Assembly (NCBI GenBank): GCA_030180135.1
Contig: CM058236.1
Location: 7,523,357-7,587,356 of the forward strand
Reading direction: 5' to 3'
From: Orychophragmus violaceus
Taxonomy: Eukaryota; Streptophyta; Magnoliopsida; Brassicales; Brassicaceae
Length of the DNA: 64,000 nt
Part shown: positions 10,401-21,647 of the stretch, one piece after another
Position numbering within the stretch: position 1 is the stretch's first letter
Layout: every line of letters starts with the position of its first letter
Translations under genes and position numbers: made by a program
The notes under the pieces: generated by a model
The model's input: the letters and a program-made list of their open reading frames with translations, nothing else
Told to the model about the DNA's origin: nothing
Database searches by the model: none

Positions 10401-12091
10401 CATTGGTTCTTAGGATTTCTTGTTTTAGATTCATGTTTAGGTTGTTTAATCTGTTTAGAAGCGTTTTGAATCAATTACTGATAAGATAAATCACTTAAGA
10501 AACAATTTTGAATCCTAAACACACTAAAGGAATCGCAAACCGAGCTATATGACTCGGGTTTTGCGATCGGCCGAGATGATGAACCGATGGCCAAGCCGTT
10601 CGTATGGATCGCGCGTTGGCCGGTTGCATCACTCGACCGTGAGGGGCAGGCGCAAACCGATCGCATGGCTCGGCCGAGATCGATCGCAAGGATCCAATCG
10701 GCCCGACCGCATGGATCGAAGCCACTCGCGTTCTGCCGAGAGCCGAGCATCGTCTCGATCGCGTCTCGGCCTGAATCGTCCCGCCACCGTCCCGAGCGTC
10801 CCGTGCGTAAGTCGAGATGAGCCGAGCATCGGCCGAGCATCGTCGCGAGAGAGATGGACCGATCTCGGATCGCGTCCGTTGATCGCGGCTGGCCGATGTC
10901 GCGTCTCGATTGCGGCTAGGTCACGGCCTGAATGGGCCGGTTCGGTTCATTTGACGGTTCGTTTTAAAATTTTATTTAAAACTGATTCGTTCTGGTTTAA
11001 TAAACAGATTTTAATAATTTTATTAAATCTGGTTAAACCGGGATAAGAAATCCAATGTCGAAAGAATTATTGGATTTTGTGCCTAAACCAGGATTTTCTA
11101 ATTTGATTTGGTTGGACCAAATAAATTGAGAAATTCCGGTTTAGTAAATAACCGGTTGACAATTGTGGTCATCGTAGTAATTGAAACTTGGTTAGACCAG
11201 TTTTAATGAACCAGACCGGTTATGTCAATTAATTGGACAATTGGGTCATGTCTTGGACATGGACCAATTCTTGGGCCTCGGGCCAAGAAGTTAAAACAAT
11301 TGGGCCAATTATTTGAGTCTTTCTTCAGATTAATTTAAAATTTATTTTATAAAATTATAAAGTCGATTTTAAATTAAAGTTTCCGAAATTTTGAAATTAG
11401 AAAGTTTCTTAAAATAGAAATTTCTGAATTTGCGGGTTTTGGATTTTAAGAAATTTCTAAAGTTAGAAAGTTTCCGTTTTTAGAAAGTTTCCAATTTTAG
11501 AAAGTTTCCAAAAATAGTAGGTTTCCAAAAATAGAAAGTTTCCCGAAATAGTAATCTTCTATATTGGGAATGAATTTTAAAATAAACCTACAAACCTCAA
11601 GTGAATATCAAGCGTTGGATGTCTTGTCCAGGCTATGTCAGCTGTCGAAGCCCATTCAATTGTATTCATGGCCTTACAGTGTGAGGATGTCTGCTTTTGC
11701 GTGGGTAAGACAGTTTGTGATTCATAAATGTCATTGGGAGTCCCAGACATTAATGATTACATGACTGTATAGTCTGGTTTTCTTGACTAGGCCATCGGGA
11801 GTCCCGGGCCTTGAGACATCAGAGTGAATTGGGCCTCGGGCCCAGATTCACAACCAAGAGTTATATCACGGATATAATTAGCCGATATAGGGCTTACCGA
11901 TATAAGCTAAGGTTTGGTGACGGCCAGTGGCCCACTTTAATCTTAGTTATATGTGGATCTTGGAATCATTATATTCTATTGAGGGTAACTTATGTTATTG
12001 AATATAATGCGTGATTAATCATATTAAATTTAATACGAGATTAATCATATTGAACATATTAACTAAAATCCTTTTATCTTAATTTTCAGTT
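10401..12091 (+). other. Copia-1 leader (1.7 kb, no convincing ORF)
   Basis: This long untranslated leader has three parts. At about 10550-10930 it is strikingly GC-rich, with repeated CCGAGC, GATCG and CGGCCGA words; the open frames there look like by-products of this composition. At 10930-11330 there are many CCGGTT and GGTTTA words. At about 11340-11560 a short unit around TAGAAAGTTTCC is repeated imperfectly at least seven times. Copia-2 has the AGAAAGTTTCC part (45480-45680) and a much shorter GC-rich part. Confidence 0.7.
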
Positions 12092-13102
12092 ATGACTAGC
12101 ACAAACAATCAAAACACTTTCTCGATCCGGTCTGTTCTTGAGAAGGACAAACTGAACGGATCAAATTTCTTGACTTGGTCGCGGAACCTGAGGCTAGTCC
12201 TCAGGCAGGAGAGAAAGGACTATGTTCTTGAGAGAGCTCTCCCCGTGAGGATCGGGTCCAATGCCTCCCATGCAGTGTATAATGCTTGGAATAAGCATTA
12301 TAATGATGCGGTAGATGTGCGTGGTCTGATATTGGCTACTATGGACTCAGACTTGCGGGAGCAATATGAGAACATGGAATCGCCAATAGAGATGATCAGC
12401 AGCCTGAAATTGAAATTTCAGGAGCAGATACGAGTGGAGAGATACCAGTTGGTTAAGTCTCTCACTAGCTGCAAGCTACCAGATGATCATCCAGTAAGTC
12501 CTCATATCAGTAAAATGATAGGTTATATAGATAACCTGAGGAAACTGGATTATCCAGTTAGCCAAGAGTTGGCAACTGAGATCATTCTGCAGTCACTGCC
12601 GTCAAGCTATGATAAGTTCAGAAGGAACTATATCAAGAAAGGCTTAACGAAGACGCTGACTGAACTGCATGATATGCTCAAGACAGTTGAGCCAAACGTG
12701 AAGAGTACCCTGTACAATCTCATGAATGAGAAGGGTAGGCTTACTGCTGACAAGGGTGAAGACAAAGTTGTCCAGATTTTGAATCATGGCAAGCGTGTGT
12801 CTTCTGAGCCCGAGTCACATACCTCTTGCGTTGGTAAGTGCTGCTACTGTAAGGAGACAGGGCATTGGAAGAGAAATTGCATTAAATTCATGGAAGATGA
12901 TGAGGAGTTAAAGTCGATGTATGAGACTATTCCCTCAGGTATTCATGTTATTACTTCAAGTTCTACCTTAAAGGTATTGAATACTGGTTGTGGCACTGAT
13001 ATTTGTGATAATATGCAGAGCCTAAGCAACAGTAGAACGTTGAAGGAAGGGCAAGTGAAACTACATGTCTGGAAGGAGCTTGGGATGCTGCCTCAGCCGT
13101 AG
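12092..13102 (+). CDS. gag: Copia-1 gag polyprotein (336 residues)
   Basis: Intact gag with a UBN2/Copia-type capsid region: LNGSNFLTWSRNLRLVLRQE near residue 20, AYNAW-type helix at about residues 62-67, and LQSLPSSYDKFRRNYIKKG near residues 170-188. It has one zinc knuckle, CCYCKETGHWKRNC, near residues 249-262. After it comes the start of a protease-like segment (VLNTGCGTDICDNMQ). The frame ends shortly beyond, where a normal Copia polyprotein would continue into the protease. The product would form particles that package the element RNA in the cytoplasm. The same C-terminal layout occurs in Copia-2 and Copia-3, so the shortening is ancestral. The ATG chosen is the first in the frame and gives the family's usual MTSTNN-like start. 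Confidence 0.88.
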   Translation: MTSTNNQNTFSIRSVLEKDKLNGSNFLTWSRNLRLVLRQERKDYVLERALPVRIGSNASHAVYNAWNKHYNDAVDVRGLILATMDSDLREQYENMESPIEMISSLKLKFQEQIRVERYQLVKSLTSCKLPDDHPVSPHISKMIGYIDNLRKLDYPVSQELATEIILQSLPSSYDKFRRNYIKKGLTKTLTELHDMLKTVEPNVKSTLYNLMNEKGRLTADKGEDKVVQILNHGKRVSSEPESHTSCVGKCCYCKETGHWKRNCIKFMEDDEELKSMYETIPSGIHVITSSSTLKVLNTGCGTDICDNMQSLSNSRTLKEGQVKLHVWKELGMLPQP

Positions 13103-16100
13103 GGTTTTTCACTTATAGGTCCCTTTGAGGCTTGGTTTTGTAATTAAGTAATTGCTACAATGTACCTGCTTTAAGCAGAGTTGTCTTTCATTTTCTTGTA
13201 AGAATTTGAATGTTTTTCATTTTGATAAAAGACAAGTTTTGTTCTTTTGATCTTAATGAAATATTAATTGTAGCACCCTATTCATGGAATGGGTTTTATA
13301 TCTTAAACCAAAGAGTGCCTAAATGTAACATAAATACCGAATTGGTTTAAATCTGATGAATTAAACCTGATTTTTCTTGGCATAAAGTCTTGGTCACATA
13401 GAGTAAGTCGGATTCAGAAATCCCATAGTCATGGACTGTTGGGATCATTTGATAAAATATCTTATGAGACATGAATTCTGTTTACTGGACCAAAAGGAAA
13501 AGGGCCTATCTTAGCCGAGCTAGAGAAAGGCCCAAAGGCTTATTGGACCTAGAACATACTGATGTATGTGGCCCAATAAGCAGTAATGCCAGAGAAAATT
13601 TCCTGTACTTCATTGTATCTACTGATTACTTCAGTGAGTGTGACTGTGTTCATTTGATGAGACACAAGTCGGAATTCTTTGACATGGTCGAAAGAGTTCC
13701 AGGATGAAGTATAGGATCTGAATGACAAAAGTATTAAGACTCTGGATTAAATCACGAGTGAGAATACTTAAGTCATTGATTGTGTGATCATCTTAATGAG
13801 TGTGAAATCGTTTCACAGCTCATTTCTCCTGAAAACCTGAAGGTGTTTCTGTGAGAAAGAATCAGATCTTATTAGAAATGATTAAAGATGAGTCACACGA
13901 ATCTTCCATGATATTATTTAAGAATAACGCTCTAAAATATCTAAGTTTACGCTGAAATAGTTCCACAAATATCAGTTGAAAGACACCACGTTAATGTGGA
14001 TTGGAATCGATCCAAATTTGTCTTTACTGAGTATTTGTAGTTGTACTACTTCGCTGGTTGTCCTAGAGAAACTAAGGCTTGTTACTTTTACGTCCAATCT
14101 GTTTTCTAAGAAGGGAAGTTATTTTCCAAGAAGAACAGTGGGAGTAAAAGTATAACTCGAAGTTTTCTCAGGGAAACCAAGGCTCGGTACTTTTACGACC
14201 ATTCTGTTTTCTAAGAAGGAAATTACTTTCCAAGAAGAACAGTGGGAGTAAAAAGTATTTTTTACGACCATTCTGTTTTCTAAGAAGGGAAGTTACTTTC
14301 CAAGAAGAACAGTGGGAGCAAAAGTACAACTCGAAGAAATTCGAGAAATACAGGAGGCTGCTTAACCTATTGAGGGAGAGCAGCGGAAGGATTTACAGAT
14401 TTCTGTAGAATCTACACCTGTGGAGCCTGAAGTTCGCAGATATGAAAGAATCAGTCACTAATCCGAGAGTGAATTCTCGTCATTAGTTCAGCCTGATGAT
14501 CATTGAATGTTCGCATGATCTGGTGATCATTGAAAGCGACAAATCTGCGAAATCCTAGGAAGCGAAAGTGAGCCCAGACTCCGAAGAATTACATTTTGTG
14601 TAAATTGGCTTCATCGATCCATTCATGGATGGAAGCAAACATATCGGAGTTGGAATCTTCGTTCTGTTGAAGTAGTCAAGGTTTTGACTTGAACAGGAAC
14701 GAAGAGGAACTGTGTGTTTACTAATAGATTAGTGGGAGCAATATTGCATTTCTCATAGTGTATGTCGATGACATACTGATTCTCGGATATAACGTCCCAA
14801 CGCTGTAGTCGGTAAAGGACTAGCTTGGGAGTTGGTTTAATGAATGACATGGGTAAAGCCACGTAGTTCTTGGATTTTGGATCCAGAGATAGAGATCCAA
14901 AAGAGCTGGTAGGATAAAGTCTGGATTCTTAAATTGACAAAGTCCTACACGTTTTGAGCAATCCAAGAAGGGTTTTATGCCAATGTCACATGGCATTAAG
15001 TTAAGCAAGATACAGTATCCTACGATAACTGCTGAGCTTAAATGCATGGATGAGATTCCATATGCATCGGCAATTGGATCTATCATGTATGCCATGAAAC
15101 GTACTTGTTTGATGTTGCTTTAATGTTAAGCAAGACAAGTAAAGACCAGTCAAATCCAGCAAAAAAATCACTGGATTGCCGTAAAGAATATCCTAAAGTA
15201 TTTTAGGAATACTAAGGATAAATTCTAGAGTTACGGAGAAAGTGAGGTGCTACGAGTCGGTAGAGTTTGAAAGGCAAGTTTCCAATAGACAAAGATGATT
15301 TCCGATCACAGTCCGGTTATATCTTGTGTCTATCTGGCGGTGCAAGGCACTGTTGCTGACTCAATGACTTAAGCTGAACATTTCGCAGCTTTGAAAGTGG
15401 CGAAAGAGGTTGTTTGGAAAGAAGAGTTCGTCACTGAACTTGATGTGATTCCCAGCATAGATGAGACTAGCTGCACATCAGAGGTCCAAACACCTTGAGG
15501 ATAGGTATAACCTATTCCGTAAGATAAATGACAGAGATGTTAAGTAGATCAGCAAGTTTCAACGAATGAAAACGTTGCTAATCTATTAACGAAGCCACTC
15601 CTTAGACCTAAGCACGAGTCACGGACTGTAGCTATAGGATAAGTGAAGTTAAGATATAGTCTTAATTTCAGTGGGAGTTAGTAAAGGGCTTTATTTAGTT
15701 ATTTTATATGTTCTTGTAAAACATTGTTTTATGTTTTAATGAAATTATTATTTCAAGATTATTTTAACTGTGATGAAATAATCGTTCCAAAAATGATATG
15801 AACCATTTTATAGGTCATCGAAGTAAGTGACTTGATCTTGAGTCATCAAAGTCATTTAGCTTGATCATGAGACCCTATATTTGATAAATGTTTCATATCA
15901 TCCTGTCCCTAGTCGAAGGTTGTTGAAATTGGAACACCAACAACCGTGTGAGACTGGATTGGTACGTGACTTATGACAAAGTCTCAGTGTGTCATAGATG
16001 CGCGGCATCAAAGTCAGTACATAGGTGTATGTTTGGGAACATACGACCGGACAAGACCCGCTTATAAGAACTCTTCAGGATATTTATATCTGTGTCATAA

Positions 16101-16507
16101 GAGATTCTTACTACGACTATAGAGTATAGTCCTTAGACCTGAGTTCACATGCATGTGACTGCACATGGACTGATGTACTTTGATCATTGTCTAACGCTAT
16201 CGTTCTGCGATATCTATAAGGACCTTGTTTGGGTACATCATGAAATGAGTAGTTTACAGTGATGGAACAAGATGGGATTTGTCCCTCCAATATAAATGGA
16301 GTGAATATCTCTAGGCCAATCGGAGATTTGAATACTGGAAAATGCATGGCCATGCTCAAACGGACTTTCCCGAGTCGTTTGGATTGTCAGTATCAAATCA
16401 GAGTCCGATGAACAAGATTAGGCTTTATAAGGATGACACCAATCTTGCCTTATGACTAATCGAGATATTGAGACAAAAGGATTATGAATACAGAGAGATT
16501 CCAGTAC
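13103..16507 (+). pseudogene. pol: Copia-1 pol relic (integrase, reverse transcriptase and RNase H remnants)
   Basis: No long frame survives, but pieces can be read in order. An integrase N-terminal part is at 13471-13707 (RPKGLLDLEHTDVCGPIS, then YFIVSTDYFSECDCVHLM). The RT box YVDDILIL is encoded at 14761-14784. A C-terminal RNase H-like part is near 15375-15545 (AEHFAALKVAKEVVWKEEFV, then KHLEDRYNLFRKIND-like in other frames). Stops and shifts separate them, and the protease to GAG-pre-integrase part is largely missing. The region is decayed far more than the nearly identical LTRs would allow if this copy had decayed after insertion, so it was probably copied in this state. Confidence 0.8.
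14098..14327 (+). repeat. Three tandem copies of a pol-relic segment
   Basis: A unit starting TCTGTTTTCTAAGAAGG and ending AACAGTGGGAGTAAAAGTAT is present at about 14098-14153, 14203-14257 and 14272-14327, with different spacers. Copia-2 has the unit once (about 42895-42960, reverse), so it was amplified locally in Copia-1. Confidence 0.8.
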
Positions 16508-16518
16508 AAGTGGGAGAT

Positions 16519-17158
16519 TGTTGGAATTGTGTCCAGTAATCTCGGTACTGTCTCTAGAAAGTAAGAGTATGTCAATGATCAGACATAAGTCATATAATAC
16601 TGGGGATCATGATGGCTTGCTAGAGTCCGCTCATGATCTATAAGTCTTGGACTTATTGCCTTTATTATATGATCCCATATGGGTCACACGCCTAAGCTAA
16701 CAGGAAAATGTGTTGGAACGGCTTAGCAGAAGTACGGTAAAAGTGCTAGGCATTTGTCGTACTAAGAGAGAGACTAATGGGTCTGATTAAATCCATGGGA
16801 TTTAATCAGATTGGTATTTTGGGCCCAAAAGCCCAAAAGGGAAAGAGAAGGCTTTTATAAACTAAAAGCCAAGTCTTTTCTCCCTAACCCTAGCCTCCCC
16901 AGCCGCGAGCCTCTCTCTCTCTGCGCGCCTCTCTCCTCGTGGTCTAGCAGCCATTCCTGTGAAGCGTGTGTGAACCTCTGGAGGATTCATCCCTCGGTGC
17001 ATCTATCTGATCTCTGACCTGTTCTAATCCTTCCGCTGCAACAAACAGGTAAAAGGTGAGATCATGTTATGATTCTAAATAAGAACACCTAGATCTGATG
17101 CATGTTTAGGTTGATATCAATATGAGAATTGAATCAGGATCAACTGAACTAACCAACA
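16519..17158 (+). repeat. Copia-1 3' LTR
   Basis: 640 bases, the same as the 5' LTR apart from A to C at 16862. A purine tract, GTGGGAGAT, directly precedes it. It is followed by TSD TCGAC and then the rest of the Athila LTR. Confidence 0.93.
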
Positions 17159-17879
17159 TCGACATCTTCCTCTGTTTCGGACAGTAAACTCTATCTCTCA
17201 GCCAATCACTCCAAAAATCTCCAAAATGCTCCATTATCTCCAATTCAGCTCCAAACCTGATTATACCTGTAAAAGACTCTAAAAGAACACAAAAGACACT
17301 AAAAACACAACTATATCATGGCATAAAACCGGTAAAAACCATGATATATCAACGGTTACCATGACCCTAAGAGACGATCGTATTTGCCGATTTGTTTGAT
17401 TGATTGTGTGTGATTGATTGCCTTGTTAGGGTGTTAGAATGTTGAATTGATTGATGTTTTGATTGCTCGCTAGGTTGGTAGTTGTTGATTTTGAATCTCT
17501 GCATTTCGTTTAATCGCTAGGTTGCTAGAAAGTGATTTTTGATTTTAATTAGCGAGATCGTTTGGTTTGCTTGGGTAGAATTGTTTTTGGTAAGCTCAGA
17601 ATTGATAAAGCGGTTTTTTTAGAAACTTATTCGAGATTGAGCGGAATTATAGGATATTGTTATTTAGCCATGTGTGACTGTAAGGTACATGACTAAGTAA
17701 CCATATTTCTATGAGGAAGTGATATCGGGATTAAGTTAAAAGAGGTATAACCGTTCCAGTGTTGTTGAGGTTGTTGATGTAGGACGTGATGGACGATTGA
17801 CAAGGACACAAGACCGAACCCGAACCCGAGAAACGAGATGTTTTTTCAGGAAGCAGTATGACCCGAGCCAGCAAGAAAG

Positions 17880-18610
17880 TGATGGAACTTCGAGCCAATT
17901 CTACCATATTCAGAATCCTCGCGAGTTCCAGATAGCCTAGGATCTAGGGTCTAGTTAATTGAATCCTTACCGATCTAGCGTTTACCTTGTTCTGGCAGCG
18001 GAATAGGGTCAGGCAAACGAGATCTCTGGAGCGCCTCAGATGCTGCGCCTCTACTGATAGTCCACACGCACACAAGCTGGAATCTGCCGGGATGCTAGTA
18101 CCGGGGCTCAGATCTCCTGGGAACTCTGTTTCTTGGGGTTTCTGTGTTTTCTCTCTGAGAAAACACTCTGGGCGGCGCACACCTCTTTTTAGGTCGAATG
18201 TGCAAAACGCGTTTATATATCGACCTTAAAGTGAACCGAAACATCAGTCTCGGTTTCGCCTTTGTGTCGACCGACACACTTAGTGGTGTCGATCGACACA
18301 CGTCCTGTATCAACCGACGCACCCAATGGTGTCGATCGATACACCTCTTTGAAACTTATATTCGATGTATATCCAATACACATCGATTAGATCATATGCC
18401 AATGATCAATCCCATATGGACTATGTCCAACTTGCTTAGGTGTGTGACCCTGTAGGTTCACACGATACTGGAAATGAGTTACAACTCATTTGTCATAAGC
18501 GGTTTCTAGCAAAACATTATGATTACCCAGTATCACATGAATTGTCCGATCTCGACAATACAACTCGCTCTAGAGTGAGTACAATGTGATTTCAGGACAT
18601 AATCCCAACA
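17880..18610 (-). repeat. Copia-3 3' LTR
   Basis: 731 bases. It contains TGTCGATCGACA-type palindromes (18267-18345) and, on the minus strand, a TATA box (TATATAAAC, plus-strand 18211-18219) between the arms TTTAGGTCGA (18188-18197) and TCGACCTTAAA (18220-18230). Confidence 0.9.
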
Positions 18611-21600
18611 ATCTCCCACTTGTACAGGAATCATCTATTCCTACAATCCCTTCGTCTCTATATCTCGATATGGCATAAGGCAAGAGACTGTGTCATCCTT
18701 ATTATAGCCAACATCATGTTCATCGAACTTCTGATCTATACTGATAAAACAAACGACTGACAATCACCTCGTTTGAGCACGGCCATGCATTTTCTCAGTA
18801 TCAAATCTTCGATGGGCCCTGAGATAGTTATCTCCTGTTATACATGAGGGACAAATCCCATCTTGTTCCATCCCTGTTTCTACACATACTTCATGATACG
18901 CATAAGCAATGCCGTTATAGCCGCCAGTTACGGAACGACGTTTGACAAGGTCAAAACGCACCAATTCATATGCTAGAAAGCATGATGAACTCAGGTCTAA
19001 GGACTATACTCTTTAGTCGTAATGAGAACCTCCCATGACACTGATATAACTATCCTGTGGAGTTCTCATTAAGCGGGTCATGTCCGATCATATGTTCACC
19101 GACATATATCTATGTGACTGACTGTGATAATCATATCATTGACTCCATGAAACTTAGTCTAACAGTCACCTCACATACTAGTCTCGCGCGGTTATTGGTG
19201 CCCCACTTCAATAACCTCGACTAGGGACAATCATAATTTATGTCATCTTTTACTTATAGGGTTTCACGATCAAGTCCTCAACTTGATGACCTATATGATG
19301 ACCATAAAGTACTTTGGGACTATTACTTAATTATCCAATAATTAAATAATACCGATGTCAGTTTGACTTACATAAACACCACCATAGCATGTCTATGTAA
19401 AGTTTAAAACATAACTAAAATTACTCCCAATAGAATCAAGATCATCTCTTCAGATATCTTATTCCTACAACAACAGAATAAATTTCGTGCTTAGGTTGTG
19501 GGAGAGACTGCGGTGTTTTGCTTGAAACAATTCCAACAAACTACACCGCCATTCAGATAAAAGCACTATTCTACGGTCCACTGCTTGGAGCCTTTCCAAC
19601 AGATAGCACCGCTATTCAGACAAAGAGACATAACCAGGTTGGAACCGGGAATCGTCTTTGTCCGTCTAACTACTTTCAACTGGTTCGTCACTTCTTCAGT
19701 TCACCACGAAACTATCCTTAGAGTTCATCAAACACTTGGGATATTTCTGGTAACCGCTCAGTGACTATAACCGGAACATATTGGTATTTTCTCGTCATGC
19801 TATATACGTAAGCTGCATCTAGACGAGCGCAAAATATGGCATTCATGATGGATTCTGTTGCAGCAGCATTAGCAATCACACTCATTAATAATAGCTCAGC
19901 TAGTGTCCAAAACACTTCATCTTGCTAAGATTATTGCCATAAGACTTTTGGTATGAAGCCATTCTTGGAATCATGCATATTGGAACTGTCCAATACCTTA
20001 TCAACATAAGGATTTTGACACAATCCAACTAGCTTATCTGATCCATTCCAATGGATCCTAATTCCAAGAACTTTACCGGCCTTCTGCAGTGTCTATCGTT
20101 GAATTTGACTTCCGACCCAAATCTTTATAAGACTTTGGTGTTGGAACGTCGTTTATGAGATTGAGTATGTTGTCTACATACAGTGTGAGAATTGCAATTA
20201 CGCTCCCACTAGTCTTCTTGTAAACGCATGGTTTCATTTCTTTCTGATCAAGTCAAAACTTTTGACCACATTATCAGAATGTTGATTCCAACTCCAAGAT
20301 GTTTGCTTCAATCCAAAAAATGGATCGGTGAAGCTAACATGCATACCCAGCCAATTTTCGGAGTTGGGGCTCACCATCGCTTCTTTGAATTTCGCATGCT
20401 CGTCACTTTTCAATGATCAATAGATCACGACAATTGGTTACGAGAAATCACTCTCGTGTTAGTGACGGATCCTTTCGGATCTGCGAATTTCAGGCTCCGC
20501 AGGTGCAGATCCTACAGCACTTTGTAGATTTCACCGCTGCTCTCCCTCAACAGGTTGAGCAGCCTCCTGTGTTAATCGAATTTCTTCGATGTATACTTTT
20601 ACTCCCACTGTTCCTTTTGGAAAGTACGATCTTTCTCAAAAGACACAGTTCCGGACAACGAAAAGTACTAGCCTTGGTTTGCCTAGGACAACCAGCGAGG
20701 TAGAACTTATCAGATTTGGGTTCAAGTTTGTTTGTTGACTACTGTCTTACACAAACCTTGCAATCCCAATTAATCAGAAAAACAAATTTGGAAACTTATT
20801 TAGCGTAAACATAGACATTTTAGAACGTATTCTTAAATGATTATGGAAGATTCCTGTGACTCATCATTAATCGGAGCATATCTAATAAGATCCGATTCAT
20901 TCTGTTAGATGATCACCCAATTCTTGACTCAAGTGTTTTCCTCCGCGATTCAATCGAGGATCTCAATACTTCTGTCAAATTGGTTCTACACTTCATCTTG
21001 GAACTCCTCAAGGGATTCCTTCTCGTGTCTCATCAAATGAACACAACCATACTTATTGATGCCATCAATAAGGTAATGAAGTACAGAAGATTTCCTTTGG
21101 CACTAATGCTCATCGGGCCGCATACATCAGTATGTGTAAGGCCCAATAAGCCTCTGGCCCGTTTCTTTTAGCTCTGCTAAAAGGGCCTTAGTCATTTGGT
21201 CCAGTGAACAGAATTCATATCTCAAATGATTTATAATCGAATGAGTCCAAAAACTATGGAACTTCTGAATCCGCTTCACTCTGTATGGTCAAACGACTAT
21301 GCAAAGGAAAAGTCGAGTTCAAGTCATCAGACTTAAACTTTTAGTAATTGTGTTATATTCTAACTTTCGCTGGTTTAAGATATAAAACCCATTCCAAATG
21401 GGGTGCTACCATATGATATTTCATTAAGATGTAAAGAGCAAAACTTGTCTTTTATCAAAATGAAAAACATTCAAATTCTTACAAGAAAATGAAAGACATT
21501 TCTGCACAAGGCAGATACATAGTAGCAATTACTTAATTTCTAAAACCAAGTATGAAAGGCTCCTACAAGTGGAGAATCTCTACGGCTCATGCAGCAACCA

Positions 21601-21647
21601 TTGCTTCATACCAGACACGCAGTTCCACTTGTCCTTTCTTCAACGTT
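18611..21647 (-). pseudogene. pol: Copia-3 pol relic
   Basis: Minus-strand pieces parallel the Copia-1 relic. The RT box is at plus-strand 20169-20180 and reads YVDN, so the second catalytic aspartate is lost. Integrase-like and RNase H-like fragments are scattered among stops. Near 20590-20690 the ACAGTGGGAGTAAAAGT-type segment can be recognised. The 300-base non-coding stretches in this interval hold only this relic. Confidence 0.7.

Larger units (their letters stand above)
9748..17158 (+). mobile_element. Copia-1: complete Ty1/Copia-type element, gag-only, TSD TCGAC
   Basis: Two 640-base LTRs (9748-10387, 16519-17158) begin TGTTGG and end CCAACA. They are flanked by the same 5-bp duplication TCGAC (9743-9747 and 17159-17163). 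A tRNA-Met type primer site follows the 5' LTR and a purine tract (AAGTGGGAGAT) precedes the 3' LTR. I found one difference between the LTRs (A at 10091, C at 16862), so the insertion is recent. The internal part has one long gag ORF and a pol region that is recognisable but full of stops and frame changes. The element is therefore non-autonomous and probably moved with enzymes supplied by a relative. Confidence 0.93.
3972..17351 (-). mobile_element. Athila-type Ty3/Gypsy retrotransposon (minus strand), 3' end lost to CACTA insertion, LTR split by Copia-1
   Basis: Read on the minus strand the element starts at 17351 with TGATATATCATGG, has a 5' LTR in two pieces (17351-17164 and 9747-8738), a tRNA-Asp type primer binding site (8731-8714), a gag-protease frame and a reverse transcriptase-RNase H frame. 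It is cut at 3972 by the CACTA element, so integrase, any envelope-like ORF and the 3' LTR are outside the window if they survive. The order of domains, the FMDD form of the RT motif and the tRNA-Asp primer site all fit the Athila clade. The Athila itself sits inside a forward Ty3/Gypsy-like element, whose sequence resumes at 17352. Confidence 0.9.
8738..17351 (-). repeat. Athila 5' LTR in two pieces (8738-9747 and 17164-17351)
   Basis: On the plus strand the LTR begins TGATAGGCTC and ends TGATATATCA; the two pieces total about 1.2 kb once Copia-1 and one copy of its target duplication are removed. On the minus strand a TATA-like box (CCTATATAATC) lies near 9603-9613. Short inverted repeats of the type CAAACTTTCGTTTG occur around 9110-9200. 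A CATCGATCGATGC motif pair lies at 9716-9747, and Copia-1 inserted at its edge. The LTR partner is not in the window, so the age cannot be read. Confidence 0.82.

Noticed and set aside
10475..11046. Several overlapping open frames on both strands, up to 165 codons
   Set aside because: They lie in the GC-rich Copia-1 leader and are arginine/serine-rich by composition. The TCG/CGA words keep all frames open, and no conserved domain is seen.
14820..15095. Minus-strand frame of 91 codons, and its mirror at 42126-42338
   Set aside because: It is the antisense of the decayed reverse transcriptase in Copia-1 and Copia-2. Its conservation between the copies only reflects their common origin.
16117..16359. 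80-codon frame (MSMAMHFPVF..) repeated at 40869-41111
   Set aside because: It is antisense to the 3' non-coding part of Copia-1 and is conserved with Copia-2 only because the elements are related; no domain.
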